Shown piece by piece: positions 1 through 8,903 of a DNA stretch of 18,517 bases; the stretch's first letter is position 1; the number at the start of each line of letters is the position of its first letter. The notes below the pieces were generated by a model. It was not told the origin of the DNA, did not search any database, and saw only the letters and a program-made list of their open reading frames with translations. A program made the translations under genes and the position numbers. The DNA comes from CAZOHN01 sp964579325 (GTDB lineage Bacteria > Pseudomonadota > Alphaproteobacteria > Rhodobacterales > Rhodobacteraceae), in the NCBI GenBank assembly GCA_964579325.1, contig CAZOHN010000049.1, positions 1 through 18,517 on the forward strand, read 5' to 3'.

Positions 1-92
1 GCGCGGAGCGCCTTCAGCGTCAGAAGCTCGGGGTCGCCGGGGCCAGCGCCAACGAAGGCGACGGTTCCGGGTTCGAACGGTGCGTTGGGCAT
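1..92 (-). CDS. cobA: Uroporphyrinogen-III C-methyltransferase, N-terminal fragment
   Basis: Only the first 30 codons are present; the gene continues off the left edge. The minus-strand reading starts with ATG at 92 and has the glycine-rich motif FVGAGPGDPELLTLKAL at about residues 13-29, the SAM-binding N-terminal signature of SUMT-type tetrapyrrole methyltransferases. These convert uroporphyrinogen III to precorrin-2 for siroheme and cobalamin. The motif lies near the N-terminus with no preceding dehydrogenase domain, which suggests a stand-alone CobA/NirE-like enzyme rather than full-length CysG. It diverges from an Lrp/AsnC gene. From memory, in Rhodobacterales this arrangement heads a sulfite-reductase/siroheme cluster. 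Another precorrin methyltransferase of the same superfamily cannot be excluded from so short a piece. Confidence 0.75.
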   Translation of the reverse strand, partial: MPNAPFEPGTVAFVGAGPGDPELLTLKALR

Positions 93-228
93 GGCGCGGA
101 TCCTGAAATACTCCGCCCAATATAGAACGTTGTTCCATGCCGTTGCCATGTGCGCTTGCAAATAAGGATGATTGTTCTAACGCTATGTCCTGCAGGGGCG
201 GATTTCCTGCCAATGGGAGATTTCAGGA
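93..228. promoter_or_regulatory. Divergent promoter region between the SUMT gene and lrp, with TAGAAC/GTTCTA half-sites
   Basis: This 136-bp gap separates two divergent starts and must hold both promoters. It is more AT-rich than its surroundings at 112-182. A small inverted repeat GAAC-GTT-GTTC lies at 125-135 (within TAGAACGTTGTTCC, 123-136). A related half-site, TTGTTCTAAC, lies at 173-182, giving TAGAAC and GTTCTA about five helical turns apart. Lrp/AsnC regulators commonly bind such degenerate repeated half-sites at their own divergent promoters, so autoregulation is plausible, but the site assignment is inference. A GGGAG ribosome-binding sequence precedes the lrp ATG by about ten bases. 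Confidence 0.45.
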
Positions 229-690
229 ATGGCGGACCGGCTGGACGAGATCGACCGGAAAATCCTTGCCGAACTGCAGGAGGATGCGGCCCAGTCGCTG
301 GACGAGATCGCGCGCAAGGTGGGGTCGTCGAAAACGCCGGTCTGGAACCGGATCCGGCGGATGAAGGAGGCGGGCGTCATCACCCGGCAGACGGTGCTTC
401 TGGATGCCGAGGCGCTTGGGCTGGAGGCCTGTTTTTTCGTTCTTGTGCGCACCTCGGAGCACGAGGCCGACTGGCAGCGGCGGTTCCTCAAGGCGGTGCG
501 CGAGCGGCCCGAGGTGATGGAAGCGCACCGGCTGGCGGGGGACATCGACTATATCCTGAAGGTCCGGGTGAAGAACGCTCGGGCCTACGATACGTTCTAC
601 CAGGCGCTGATTTCGGAAGTGCGGATCTACAATGTCACCGCGCTCCTCAGCATGGAGGAAATCAAGTCGACGACCGTGCTGCCAGTGTAG
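229..690 (+). CDS. Lrp/AsnC family transcriptional regulator
   Basis: The 153-residue product has the usual length and two-part layout of the family. Residues 1-60 form a winged helix-turn-helix: it begins MADRLDEIDRKILAELQED, followed by SLDEIARKVGSSKTPVWNRIRRMKEAGVI. Residues about 65-150 form the ligand-binding, oligomerising RAM/AsnC domain, with the conserved stretch HRLAGDIDYILKVRVKNARAYDTFY. Such proteins form octameric or similar assemblies that bend DNA in response to amino acids or related ligands. It is transcribed away from the SUMT gene and likely controls that divergent unit and itself. The start is supported by GGGAG upstream. The ligand cannot be read from sequence. Confidence 0.92.
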   Translation: MADRLDEIDRKILAELQEDAAQSLDEIARKVGSSKTPVWNRIRRMKEAGVITRQTVLLDAEALGLEACFFVLVRTSEHEADWQRRFLKAVRERPEVMEAHRLAGDIDYILKVRVKNARAYDTFYQALISEVRIYNVTALLSMEEIKSTTVLPV

Positions 691-720
691 TGCGCGGCGA
701 AGGGCGTGGGAACGGGGGGC

Positions 721-730
721 NNNNNNNNNN
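721..730. other. Assembly gap (ten Ns)
   Basis: Ten unresolved bases interrupt the sequence just after lrp. The true length of the gap is unknown, so the linkage of lrp to the P450 operon rests on scaffolding. The gap is bordered by G and C homopolymer runs and by strong inverted repeats, which are typical causes of failed read-through. Confidence 0.95.
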
Positions 731-736
731 CCCAGC

Positions 737-756
737 CGCCGCGGTCGACCGCGGCG
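737..756. repeat. 20-bp perfect palindrome beside the gap
   Basis: CGCCGCGGTCGACCGCGGCG is fully self-complementary with no spacer. It lies seven bases after the assembly gap in non-coding DNA between lrp and the P450 stop. It may be an operator, part of a terminator structure or half of a repeat lost in the gap; function unknown. Confidence 0.6.
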
Positions 757-779
757 AAGCCCCCCCCCGCGCCCCCCGC

Positions 780-806
780 CGCAGGGGGCGGAAGCCGCCC
801 CCTGCG
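780..806 (-). terminator. GC-rich hairpin downstream of the P450 gene
   Basis: A perfect 12-bp stem (CGCAGGGGGCGG at 780-791 and its complement at 795-806) closes on a three-base loop. It starts ten bases past the P450 stop, where an operon-end structure would be expected. No T-run follows on the minus strand; the following sequence is G-rich. It may therefore act as a transcript 3'-end stabiliser or with Rho rather than as a classical intrinsic terminator. It could equally serve the lrp transcript from the other side. Confidence 0.6.
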
Positions 807-815
807 CGACCCCCC

Positions 816-2006
816 TCAGGCCTCCACCACCAACCGCTGCAGCCCGTGGAAGTGGTAGAGATCGGCGTAGCGCGGCGGCTCGTGCAGGCGCAGCGCCGGG
901 CAACGCTGGAACAGGATCGGCAGGGCGATCTGAAGTTCGAGGCGCGCAAGCGGTGCGCCGACGCAGAAATGCAGGCCCGCTCCGAAGCTCGTGTTCGGGC
1001 GGATCGGGCGGGCGGGATCGAAGCGGGCCGGATCGGGAAAGGCCGCGGGGTCGCGGTTGGCTGCGGCGAGGAGGAGGCCGACCTCGTCTCCCGGCGCAAA
1101 CCGGTGGCCGGCGACCTCGACGGCCTCGTAGCACTGGCGGGTGAAGAGGTGCAGCGGCGGGTCCCAGCGGAGGATTTCCTCGATGCTGGCCTCGATGGCT
1201 TGGGGCGCGAGCGAATGCATCGGGCTGCCGTGCGCGAGCAGGGCCCGGACCCCGTTGCCCATCGTGTGCACCGTTGCTTCATGCCCGGCGTTGAGGAGCA
1301 GGATGCAGGTCGTGACGAGTTCGTCGGTAGTGAGCTTTTCACCCGCCTCCTCGGCTGCGATGAGATGCGTGATCAGGTCATCGGCGGGCCTGGAGCGGCG
1401 TTCTTCGACGTACTGCCTTATGAAGGCGGTGAACTCCCGCGTGGCGGCCACGGCGCGGTTTTCGACGTCGGGGGTGCGGCTGGCCTGATACATCGCCACC
1501 ATGGCGTTCGACCAGCGCAGGAGGTCGTCGCCGCGATCTTCGGGCACGCCCAGAAGGCGGGCAATGATGACCACTGGCACACGGGTGCAATAGGCTGGGA
1601 TCAGGTCGAAGGGGCCTGCCGGGAAGCGGTCGATCAGGTCATGGCAGAGCGCCGCGATCTCGGGCGCAAGCGCGGCGATCCGACGCGACGTGAAGGCGCG
1701 CAGGACTAGGCCGCGCAGGCGGGTGTGGCGGGGCGGCTCGAGCTCCAGCATGGAATGCGCCTCGACGGCGTAGAACGGCGCGAGGTGGTCGGGGATCGGC
1801 CTTCGGCGCGCGGGCGGCACCTCGCGACCGAAGCGGCGGTCACGCAGGAGCGCGTTCACGGCATCCCAGGTGGTTGCCACGGGCATCGCGTAGTCGTCCC
1901 ACCGGACGACCGGACCCATGGCACGGATCCGGTCGTAGAACGGGTAGGGGTCCTGCACGAAGGCCGGATCGGTGGGCGATTGCGCGATGCGCGGCAGGTC
2001 GGTCAA
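816..2006 (-). CDS. Cytochrome P450
   Basis: The 396-residue product is a soluble bacterial-type haem monooxygenase of normal length. Visible signatures are the C-helix HxxxR at H94-R98, the I-helix oxygen-activation motif AGHEAT at 240-245, ExxR at E277-R280, and the haem loop FGAGLHFCVG at 341-350 with axial ligand C348. The start is TTG at 2006, because a TGA lies directly before it in frame. The TTG overlaps the permease stop as TTGA, so translation is probably coupled to the TRAP permease. No ferredoxin or reductase gene is in the window, so electrons must come from elsewhere. The substrate is unknown. Being last in a TAXI-TRAP operon suggests it oxidises the imported compound, which is inference. 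Confidence 0.93.
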   Translation of the reverse strand: MTDLPRIAQSPTDPAFVQDPYPFYDRIRAMGPVVRWDDYAMPVATTWDAVNALLRDRRFGREVPPARRRPIPDHLAPFYAVEAHSMLELEPPRHTRLRGLVLRAFTSRRIAALAPEIAALCHDLIDRFPAGPFDLIPAYCTRVPVVIIARLLGVPEDRGDDLLRWSNAMVAMYQASRTPDVENRAVAATREFTAFIRQYVEERRSRPADDLITHLIAAEEAGEKLTTDELVTTCILLLNAGHEATVHTMGNGVRALLAHGSPMHSLAPQAIEASIEEILRWDPPLHLFTRQCYEAVEVAGHRFAPGDEVGLLLAAANRDPAAFPDPARFDPARPIRPNTSFGAGLHFCVGAPLARLELQIALPILFQRCPALRLHEPPRYADLYHFHGLQRLVVEA

Positions 2007-4171
2007 TCAGCCCCCCGCACCACGGTTTCGGCGCCGACCACCTTGCGCTGGATCGCGAAGGCAAGGGCTGCGGCGCCGATCCCGACGAGATCGGTCAGCA
2101 GCCCGCCATCGATCATGGCAAGTGCCGCAAGTCCTAGCACCACCCGCAGCCAGATCGCGAGCGGCCCGAAGAACCATCCCTGCACCGTCGCGGAGAGTAG
2201 GTAGACGCCGAGAGCGGCGGAAGCGACGACATGCAGGATGTCGAGCCATTCGCCCTGCATCAGGAGCGCGGGGGACGAGAAGAACATGAACGGCACCACG
2301 AAGGCGGCGAGTCCGATCTTGAAGCTCTCGACCGAGGTCCGCATCGGGTCGGACTGGGCGATGGCCGCGCCCGCGTACGCCGCTAGTGCAACCGGTGGCG
2401 TGATCGCAGACATCACTGCGTAGTAGAAGATGAAGAAGTGCGCGGTGAGCGGCTCGATCCCGAGCTGGATCAGGCCGGGTGCGATGACGCTTGCTGCAAC
2501 GGCATAGGCGGCGGTGGTGGGCATCCCCATGCCCAGCACGATCGAGACCACCATCGCGAAGAAAAGCGCGAGCACCTGGCTCTGGTCGGCGAGGCCCAGC
2601 AGCATGGAGGAGAACCGCGTGCCGATCCCGGTGAGGGCGATGACGCCCACGATGATGCCCGCCGCGGCGCAGACGGCCACGAGCTGCAGCGTCATCTTGG
2701 TGGCGATCTCGAAGGCGTAGAGGATTTGGCGTGGCCCCATCGGATAGGGGGTGAGCCAGCTCACCACCGCCGCCGCGCCCATCGACAGCGTCCCTGCGCG
2801 GATCACCGAATAGCCCATGAAGAGCGCGCCGATCAGGATGATGATCGGCAGGAACAGGAACGCCTGACGGGCGAGTTTGGAGAACTGCGGCAGTTCGCTG
2901 CGGGGCAGGCCCTTCATGTCGTACTTGCGCGCCGCGAGGTCGACGTTGAACAGGACCGAAGCGAAGTACAGGAGCGCCGGGATTATCGCGGCGATCACGA
3001 TATCCGTGTAGGGGATTCCGGTGATCTCCGACATGATGAAGGCGCCCGCGCCCATGATCGGAGGCAGGATCTGCCCGCCGGAGGAGGCCGCGGCCTCGAC
3101 CGCGGCGGCGGTCTGCGGCTTGTAGCCGACGCGCTTCATCAGGGGGATGGTGAGCGAGCCGGTGGCCACGACGTTGCCCGCCGAGGTGCCGTTGATCATC
3201 CCCATCAGGCCCGAGCCGAACACGGCGACCTTGGCGGGACCGCCGCGCAGGTGGCCCGCACCCGCAAACGCGAAGTTCACGAAGTACTCGCCCACCCGCG
3301 AGGCCTGAAGGAAGGCCGCGAAGGCGACGAAGAGGATGATGTAGGTCGACGAGATTGCGGTGGTCGGGCCGAGGATGCCCTGGTCGGTGTAGATGTAGGT
3401 GAAGAAGCGCGAGGGCGTGTAGCCGCGGTGTTGCAGGATTCCGGGAAGGTAGGGCCCGATGAACGCGTAGAGCACGAAGATCGTTGCAATGATGACGAGG
3501 GCGAGGCCGGCGAGGCGGCGTGTCATCTCGAGGATCAGCATGACGCCCGCGATCGCGGCGAACATGTCGGCGTCCTTGGCAAGCGCGGTGCCGCCGCGCA
3601 GGCGCAGGAAGGGCGCATGCAGGATGATGTAGAGCATCGCCGCGATGGCGGCGACGGCAAGGAAGATGTCGGCCACGTCGATCCGGTCGCGCCGGCGGTC
3701 GGGTGCGAACCAGCACAGCGCGGCGAGCCATGCGGTGCCGGTGACGAGCGGCCAGCCGAAGGTCCAGACATGGGCGTCCCGTGCGGCGGCCTGATCGACC
3801 GGACCCACCGCGCCGAACCACATGCCCGTGACCGTTGCGAAGGCGAGCGAGACCAGGATGGCGCCCGGCGCGACCAGGAGCAGGCGCGAGGGGCTTGCCG
3901 CGTCGGGTTCGCGGCTGGCCAGAAGCGTCGAGGAGAACAGCAGGAATCCGATCCCCAGTCCGCAGCCGACATGGATCAGGCGGTAGGTCCAGGTTTCCAG
4001 CGGGTAGAGGTTCATCACCCCGATGTGGAAGCCCGTGTAGAGTACGCAGAGCACCGCGAGCGCGAGCTTGAGCGTACCTTCCGGCATCCGCTGGTTCGAC
4101 GCGAAGATCTCGGCATCGACGCCATCGGCGATGGCGCGGGGTTCGGCGGGATCAGTGGCGGTCGCGGTCAT
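2003..4171 (-). CDS. TRAP transporter permease, fused 4TM/12TM (TAXI type)
   Basis: The 722-residue polytopic membrane protein fuses the small (DctQ-like) and large (DctM-like) TRAP subunits, as is usual for TAXI systems. Hydrophobic segments begin around residues 35-55 and 67-85, and the large transport domain spans about 205-610. Characteristic stretches are GLMGMINGTSAGNVVATGS (321-339), SSGGQILPPIMGAGAF (363-378), LGMGMPTTAAYAVAA (546-560) and MSAITPPVALAAYAGAAIA (587-605). Extra C-terminal helices follow at about 645-710. It imports a substrate using a sodium or proton gradient with the binding protein encoded upstream. A 127-bp spacer with a hairpin separates it from that gene, and its stop overlaps the P450 start. 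Confidence 0.95.
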   Translation of the reverse strand: MTATATDPAEPRAIADGVDAEIFASNQRMPEGTLKLALAVLCVLYTGFHIGVMNLYPLETWTYRLIHVGCGLGIGFLLFSSTLLASREPDAASPSRLLLVAPGAILVSLAFATVTGMWFGAVGPVDQAAARDAHVWTFGWPLVTGTAWLAALCWFAPDRRRDRIDVADIFLAVAAIAAMLYIILHAPFLRLRGGTALAKDADMFAAIAGVMLILEMTRRLAGLALVIIATIFVLYAFIGPYLPGILQHRGYTPSRFFTYIYTDQGILGPTTAISSTYIILFVAFAAFLQASRVGEYFVNFAFAGAGHLRGGPAKVAVFGSGLMGMINGTSAGNVVATGSLTIPLMKRVGYKPQTAAAVEAAASSGGQILPPIMGAGAFIMSEITGIPYTDIVIAAIIPALLYFASVLFNVDLAARKYDMKGLPRSELPQFSKLARQAFLFLPIIILIGALFMGYSVIRAGTLSMGAAAVVSWLTPYPMGPRQILYAFEIATKMTLQLVAVCAAAGIIVGVIALTGIGTRFSSMLLGLADQSQVLALFFAMVVSIVLGMGMPTTAAYAVAASVIAPGLIQLGIEPLTAHFFIFYYAVMSAITPPVALAAYAGAAIAQSDPMRTSVESFKIGLAAFVVPFMFFSSPALLMQGEWLDILHVVASAALGVYLLSATVQGWFFGPLAIWLRVVLGLAALAMIDGGLLTDLVGIGAAALAFAIQRKVVGAETVVRGAD

Positions 4172-4254
4172 GGGACCCGGTCCTTCCTGTGCTGCCGCGC
4201 TGCCCCCCGGTCGAGGAGCAGGCGCAGAAGTGGCTCAAGATCAGATGCAGGGTG

Positions 4255-4284
4255 GGCGTCGCAGAGCCTGAAGTCTGCGACGCC
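4255..4284 (-). promoter_or_regulatory. Intra-operon stem-loop between binding protein and permease
   Basis: A perfect 11-bp stem (GGCGTCGCAGA at 4255-4265 with its complement at 4274-4284) encloses an eight-base loop. It begins about 14 bases after the TAXI protein stop, and no T-run follows. In transport operons such a structure often lets the binding protein be made in excess over the membrane subunit, by partial termination or by protecting the upstream mRNA. That role is inferred here. Confidence 0.6.
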
Positions 4285-4298
4285 ATTGGGTCAGCCTG

Positions 4299-5276
4299 TC
4301 ACTTCAGGGTGTCGGGGATCGCGATCCCCTTTTCCTCGAAGTAGCGCACGGCGCCGGGGTGATAGGGCATGAAGGTGTTCTTGTCCCAGTTCTCGGCCAG
4401 TGTCTCGGAGGCGGCGGCATGGATCTGCACCATGCGGTCGGGGTTCTCCATCGCCAGCTTGGTGATCTCGTAGGCGAGGCTCTCCGGCATGTCCTGGTGA
4501 GCCACGGCGAAATTCCACAATGCGACGGTCGGCTGGTCGTAGTCGTGGCCGGCGTAGGTCCCGGCCGGGATCGTCAGCGGCGCCATGGCGGGGAAGGCCT
4601 CGAGGATCTTCGGCAGTTCCTCCGCGGAGAAGCCGAACATCACCACGTCCTGGCTGGCGGCAAGTTCGGCGAAGGCCGAGATGGGCACGCCCGCAGCAAA
4701 GGCGAAGGCGTCGATCAGGCCGTCCTGGAGCTGGCCCGCGGCATCGGCCGCACCGGCGTTCGAGACATTGGCACTGACGCCGAGCGCTTCCATGAACTGC
4801 GGCCAGTAAGTGCCGGGCGTTCCGCCCGCCGGGCCGACCGACACGCGCTTTCCGGCAAGGCCGCTCACCGAGGTGATGCCCGACGAGCGCAGCGCGATCA
4901 CCTGGAATGGTGTCTGGTACATCGGGAAGAGCGCGCGGATCGACTTGTGCTCGAGCCCTGGTGCGAGTTCGGACCGTCCCTCCCAGGCGTCATAGGCCGG
5001 ACCCATGGTGACGAGGCCCATCAGGTGGTCGCCGGTCTCGACCAGCGTGACGTTCTGCACCGGGCCGCCAGTCACCTCACCCGAGGCGGGCAGGCCAAGC
5101 GCTTCGGTGATGTAGCTGGCAAAGCCGTTGCCGTAGACGAAGTAGGTGCCGCCCTGGCTCGCGGTGCCGATGGTCATGCTGCCCGGCCAGCCGGTCTTGT
5201 CCATGTCCTGCGCGGGGGCGGTGGTGGCCGCAAAGGCGGCAGCAGTGGCCAGAGCGGCCAGGAACGTGAATCGCAT
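4299..5276 (-). CDS. TAXI family TRAP transporter solute-binding protein
   Basis: The 325-residue secreted protein starts with a signal peptide (MRFTFLAALATAAAFAATTA, cleavage near PAQ-D at residue 23). The mature N-terminus has IGTASQGGTYFVYGNGFASY (36-55), the TAXI-family counterpart of the GTGGTGGxYYPxG motif. The family's C-terminal signature appears as MPYHPGAVRYFEEKG (303-317). It binds a small, probably carboxylated, ligand in the periplasm and delivers it to the fused permease encoded next. The ATG at 5276 was chosen over an upstream in-frame start (5393) because it gives a clean signal peptide and is preceded by GGGAGG with six-base spacing (5283-5288). The ligand is not predictable. 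Confidence 0.93.
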   Translation of the reverse strand: MRFTFLAALATAAAFAATTAPAQDMDKTGWPGSMTIGTASQGGTYFVYGNGFASYITEALGLPASGEVTGGPVQNVTLVETGDHLMGLVTMGPAYDAWEGRSELAPGLEHKSIRALFPMYQTPFQVIALRSSGITSVSGLAGKRVSVGPAGGTPGTYWPQFMEALGVSANVSNAGAADAAGQLQDGLIDAFAFAAGVPISAFAELAASQDVVMFGFSAEELPKILEAFPAMAPLTIPAGTYAGHDYDQPTVALWNFAVAHQDMPESLAYEITKLAMENPDRMVQIHAAASETLAENWDKNTFMPYHPGAVRYFEEKGIAIPDTLK

Positions 5277-5357
5277 TGTCTTCCTCCCAGTGTTTCGGTC
5301 GCGGCCGGCTCCTCCCGGCCATCCCTCTGCCCGGCAGCGGGCGCCGCCGGGTGAGGT

Positions 5358-5373
5358 TGCACCGATGGGACCA
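5358..5373 (-). promoter_or_regulatory. Candidate sigma-54-like (-24/-12) promoter for the TAXI-TRAP-P450 operon
   Basis: On the minus strand the sequence reads TGGTCCCATCGGTGCA. It keeps the GG and GC dinucleotides separated by exactly ten bases and the final GCA of the consensus TGGCAC(G)-N4-TTGCA, but it departs at several other positions. It lies about 80 bp before the binding-protein start and just downstream of a palindrome. The neighbouring AAA+ regulator makes such a promoter expected. In GC-rich DNA a partial match can arise by chance, so this is tentative. Confidence 0.35.
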
Positions 5374-5388
5374 CCCGGTGACGTTCGG

Positions 5389-5402
5389 CGCAACCTGTTG
5401 CG
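5389..5402. promoter_or_regulatory. Palindrome CGCAAC-CT-GTTGCG, candidate activator-binding site
   Basis: Two perfect six-base arms flank a two-base centre, 16 bp upstream of the -24/-12-like element of the TAXI operon. Its position fits an upstream activating site for the response regulator whose gene follows. A second palindrome, ATCGGC-T-GCCGAT, lies at 5460-5472 and could be a second site or belong to the end of the regulator transcript. Confidence 0.4.
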
Positions 5403-5459
5403 GGCGATGCGGGCCAGATACCGGCGTCCCCGCGCCCCTCGATGTGTGGAAATCGTAAC

Positions 5460-5472
5460 ATCGGCTGCCGAT
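5460..5472. promoter_or_regulatory. Palindrome ATCGGC-T-GCCGAT
   Basis: A perfect 6+1+6 inverted repeat in the gap between the response-regulator stop (5505) and the TAXI gene. It may be a distal binding site for that regulator or a short 3' stem-loop of its mRNA. No T-run follows on the minus strand. The arm sequence differs from the other palindrome in this gap. Confidence 0.35.
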
Positions 5473-5504
5473 TGCGGGGGGGAACCTTCCCAACCGGCGG
5501 CGGA

Positions 5505-6856
<1,352 letters not shown>

Positions 6857-6860
<4 letters not shown>

Positions 6861-8737
6861 GCCACTGGCATCCCGGCCCCGGCGACGCGCAGCCGAATGA
6901 CGAACTCAGCGCCACCGCCCTCGGCCACGCGCACCGACAGGCTGCCGCCGAAGTCGTTGATGATGTTGTAGGAGATCGACAACCCGAGGCCCAGTCCCTT
7001 GCCGACCCCCTTGGTCGAGAAGAAGGGGTCGAAGATCCGTTCGATGAGACCCGGCGGGACGCCCGGGCCGAAGTCGCGGACCGTGATCGTGACGTCTTCG
7101 CCTTTGCGGCCGGCGTTCAGAATGATGCGCCTGTCGTCCTGCGCCTCGATCGCGTCGGCGGCATTGGTGATGAGGTTCACCAGCACCTGCTGCAGCCGCA
7201 CCGGCCCGCCGACGACTTCTGGCAGATCCGGCGCGAGGTCGCAGTCGAGCGACGCCCCGGCGGCCTTGAGCCTGAGCCCGGCGATCTCGGCGGCCGCTGC
7301 GACCACCTCGCCCACATTGACCGCAACAAGGCGCTGACCGGGATTGCGGGCGAAGCTGTGCAGGTTGCGGCTGATTGCGCCGAGACGCTCGGTGAGGCCC
7401 AGGATACGCTCGACATTGCCCCGGGCGTCGTCGGCGCGGCTGCGGTCGAAGAATACCAGCGCATTCTCGGCGTAGTTGCGGATCGCACCGAGGGGCTGGT
7501 TGAATTCGTGGCTGAGCGCGGCCGACATCTGCCCAAGCGCGGCCATCTTGCCCGCCTGCACGAGGCCAGCCTGCGTCCGGCGCAGCTCGGCCTCGGCAGC
7601 GGTGCGTTCGGCCACTTCGCCGGCGAGACGCGTATTGAGTGCCGCGAGCTCGGCGGTGCGCTCGTGCACGCGCCGCTCAAGCTCGACGCGGGCGGATTGC
7701 TGCATCTGCATTCGTTCCGCCAGCCGGGCGCGCCGCTCGGACACCGCCGCCGCCGCGAGCGTGGCGAATGCGGTAGCGAAGGCCACCGCCAGCGCGAGCG
7801 TCAGAGCCTGTCTCCCGGCCGGGGTGCGGTCGGCGAGCACGTGGACGGTCCATGGGGCCTCGGGCATTTCCTCGCTGCGGCGCAGATAGGTCCGGCTCTC
7901 GGGCTCGCCGGAAAGGAAGGCGACGGTCGGGAAGCCGGCGGTGCTTGAGTGGATCACCGGCAGCGTGCCGACGGCCGTATCGGCATAGCGCCGGGTCTCG
8001 TCGGTGCGGGCACGGCGCTCGGGCGTAGGCGCCTCCATCGCCTGAAACAGCCAATCGTCCCGGCTCGAGAGGAACACGATGCCCTCGGGGTCGGTCACCA
8101 CGATCTCGCCGGCACCGCCCCGCCAGGTATCCTCGATCGCATCGAGGTCGATCTTGAACACCAGTACGCCGTCGGGGGAACCGCCCTCTCCGGGCACGGG
8201 CGCGCCAAAGTAGTAACCGCGCTTGAGCGAGGTTGTGCCGAGCGCGAAGAACCGGCCTTCGCCCTTCGCAATCGCCTCGGTGAAGTAGGGACGGAACGCG
8301 AAGTTGCCCCCGATGAACGAGGTCTCGCCGGCGTGGTTGCTTGCGGCCCGTGTCAGGCCGGAGCGATCCATCAGGTAGACATCTGTCGCGCCGAGCTGGA
8401 CGGCGAGGGCCTCGAGGTAGGCATTCGCCTGTGACACAAGGACCGGGTCTTCGGGGTTGGCGGCAAGCGCGCGGATCAGCAGCTGGTCGGCGATGAGCGG
8501 CGGCAGCCGTTCGAACCGTTCGAGCTGGCCACGCAGCGTGGCGATGGCGAGCCGAAGGGTGGTGTCTGCCGCACCCGCCGCCTCGCCCAGGAAGGCGCGT
8601 TCCGCCTGCCGATGTGTGCCGGTTCCGGCCGCGACGACGAGCAGGAGCGACAGCACCCACCAAAGCCACCTGCGCCTGCGCCGCGACCGGGGAGTCTCCC
8701 GGCTCGCCGGGGCGATGTCGATGGCGGTCTGTGTCAT
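6857..8737 (-). CDS. DctB-like sensor histidine kinase
   Basis: The 626-residue membrane kinase has a first transmembrane helix at about 24-39, a periplasmic double-Cache sensor region of about 270 residues, and a second helix at about 310-331. A long coiled coil (about 335-395) stands where a HAMP domain might be. The catalytic part shows the H-box AALSHEFNQPLGAIRNY with phospho-acceptor H410, N-box NLITNAADAI (521-530), DFGPGVPP (555-562), FDPFFSTK (569-576) and GKGLGLGLSIS (579-589). This layout matches C4-dicarboxylate sensor DctB. The stop overlaps the response-regulator start as ATGA, making a coupled pair. The signal is probably the ligand of the neighbouring TRAP system or a related compound. 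Confidence 0.93.
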
Positions 8738-8802
8738 CTGCGGAGCCGGCGTCCTTCGGGCCTCGGGCGACCGAGCCTAGCAGACGGCCAGCGGTCTGGC
8801 AC

Positions 8803-8885
8803 GGCCCGAATGGTTGGCCCGAATGGATGGCCCGAATGGATGGCCCGAACGGATGGCCCGAATGGATGGTCCGAATGGATGGCCC
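8803..8885. repeat. Six tandem copies of a 13-bp direct repeat upstream of the kinase gene
   Basis: The unit GGCCCGAATGGAT is repeated six times without spacers (8803, 8816, 8829, 8842, 8855, 8868), then a five-base partial copy. Copy 1 ends TT rather than AT, copy 4 has AACGG, and copy 6 begins GGTCC; the other three are identical. The array occupies half of the gap between the DMT gene stop and the kinase start, 66 bp before the kinase ATG. It could be an operator array or a variable-number repeat affecting kinase expression. The near identity of the copies indicates recent expansion. Confidence 0.9.
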
Positions 8886-8903
8886 CTCCGGAGGACGGGG
8901 CAG

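Noticed and set aside
2438..4372. 644-codon plus-strand open frame opposite the TRAP permease
   Set aside because: Its composition is rich in H, R, E, D and G without domains, while the minus strand encodes a complete, motif-bearing permease. It is an antisense shadow common in GC-rich DNA.
5277..5393. Upstream start at 5393 for the TAXI binding protein
   Set aside because: It would bury the signal peptide behind 39 residues; ATG at 5276 has GGGAGG at correct spacing.
8803..8885. CRISPR or a plasmid-type iteron origin
   Set aside because: The 13-bp units are adjacent with no spacers, and there is no replication-initiator gene or AT-rich region nearby.
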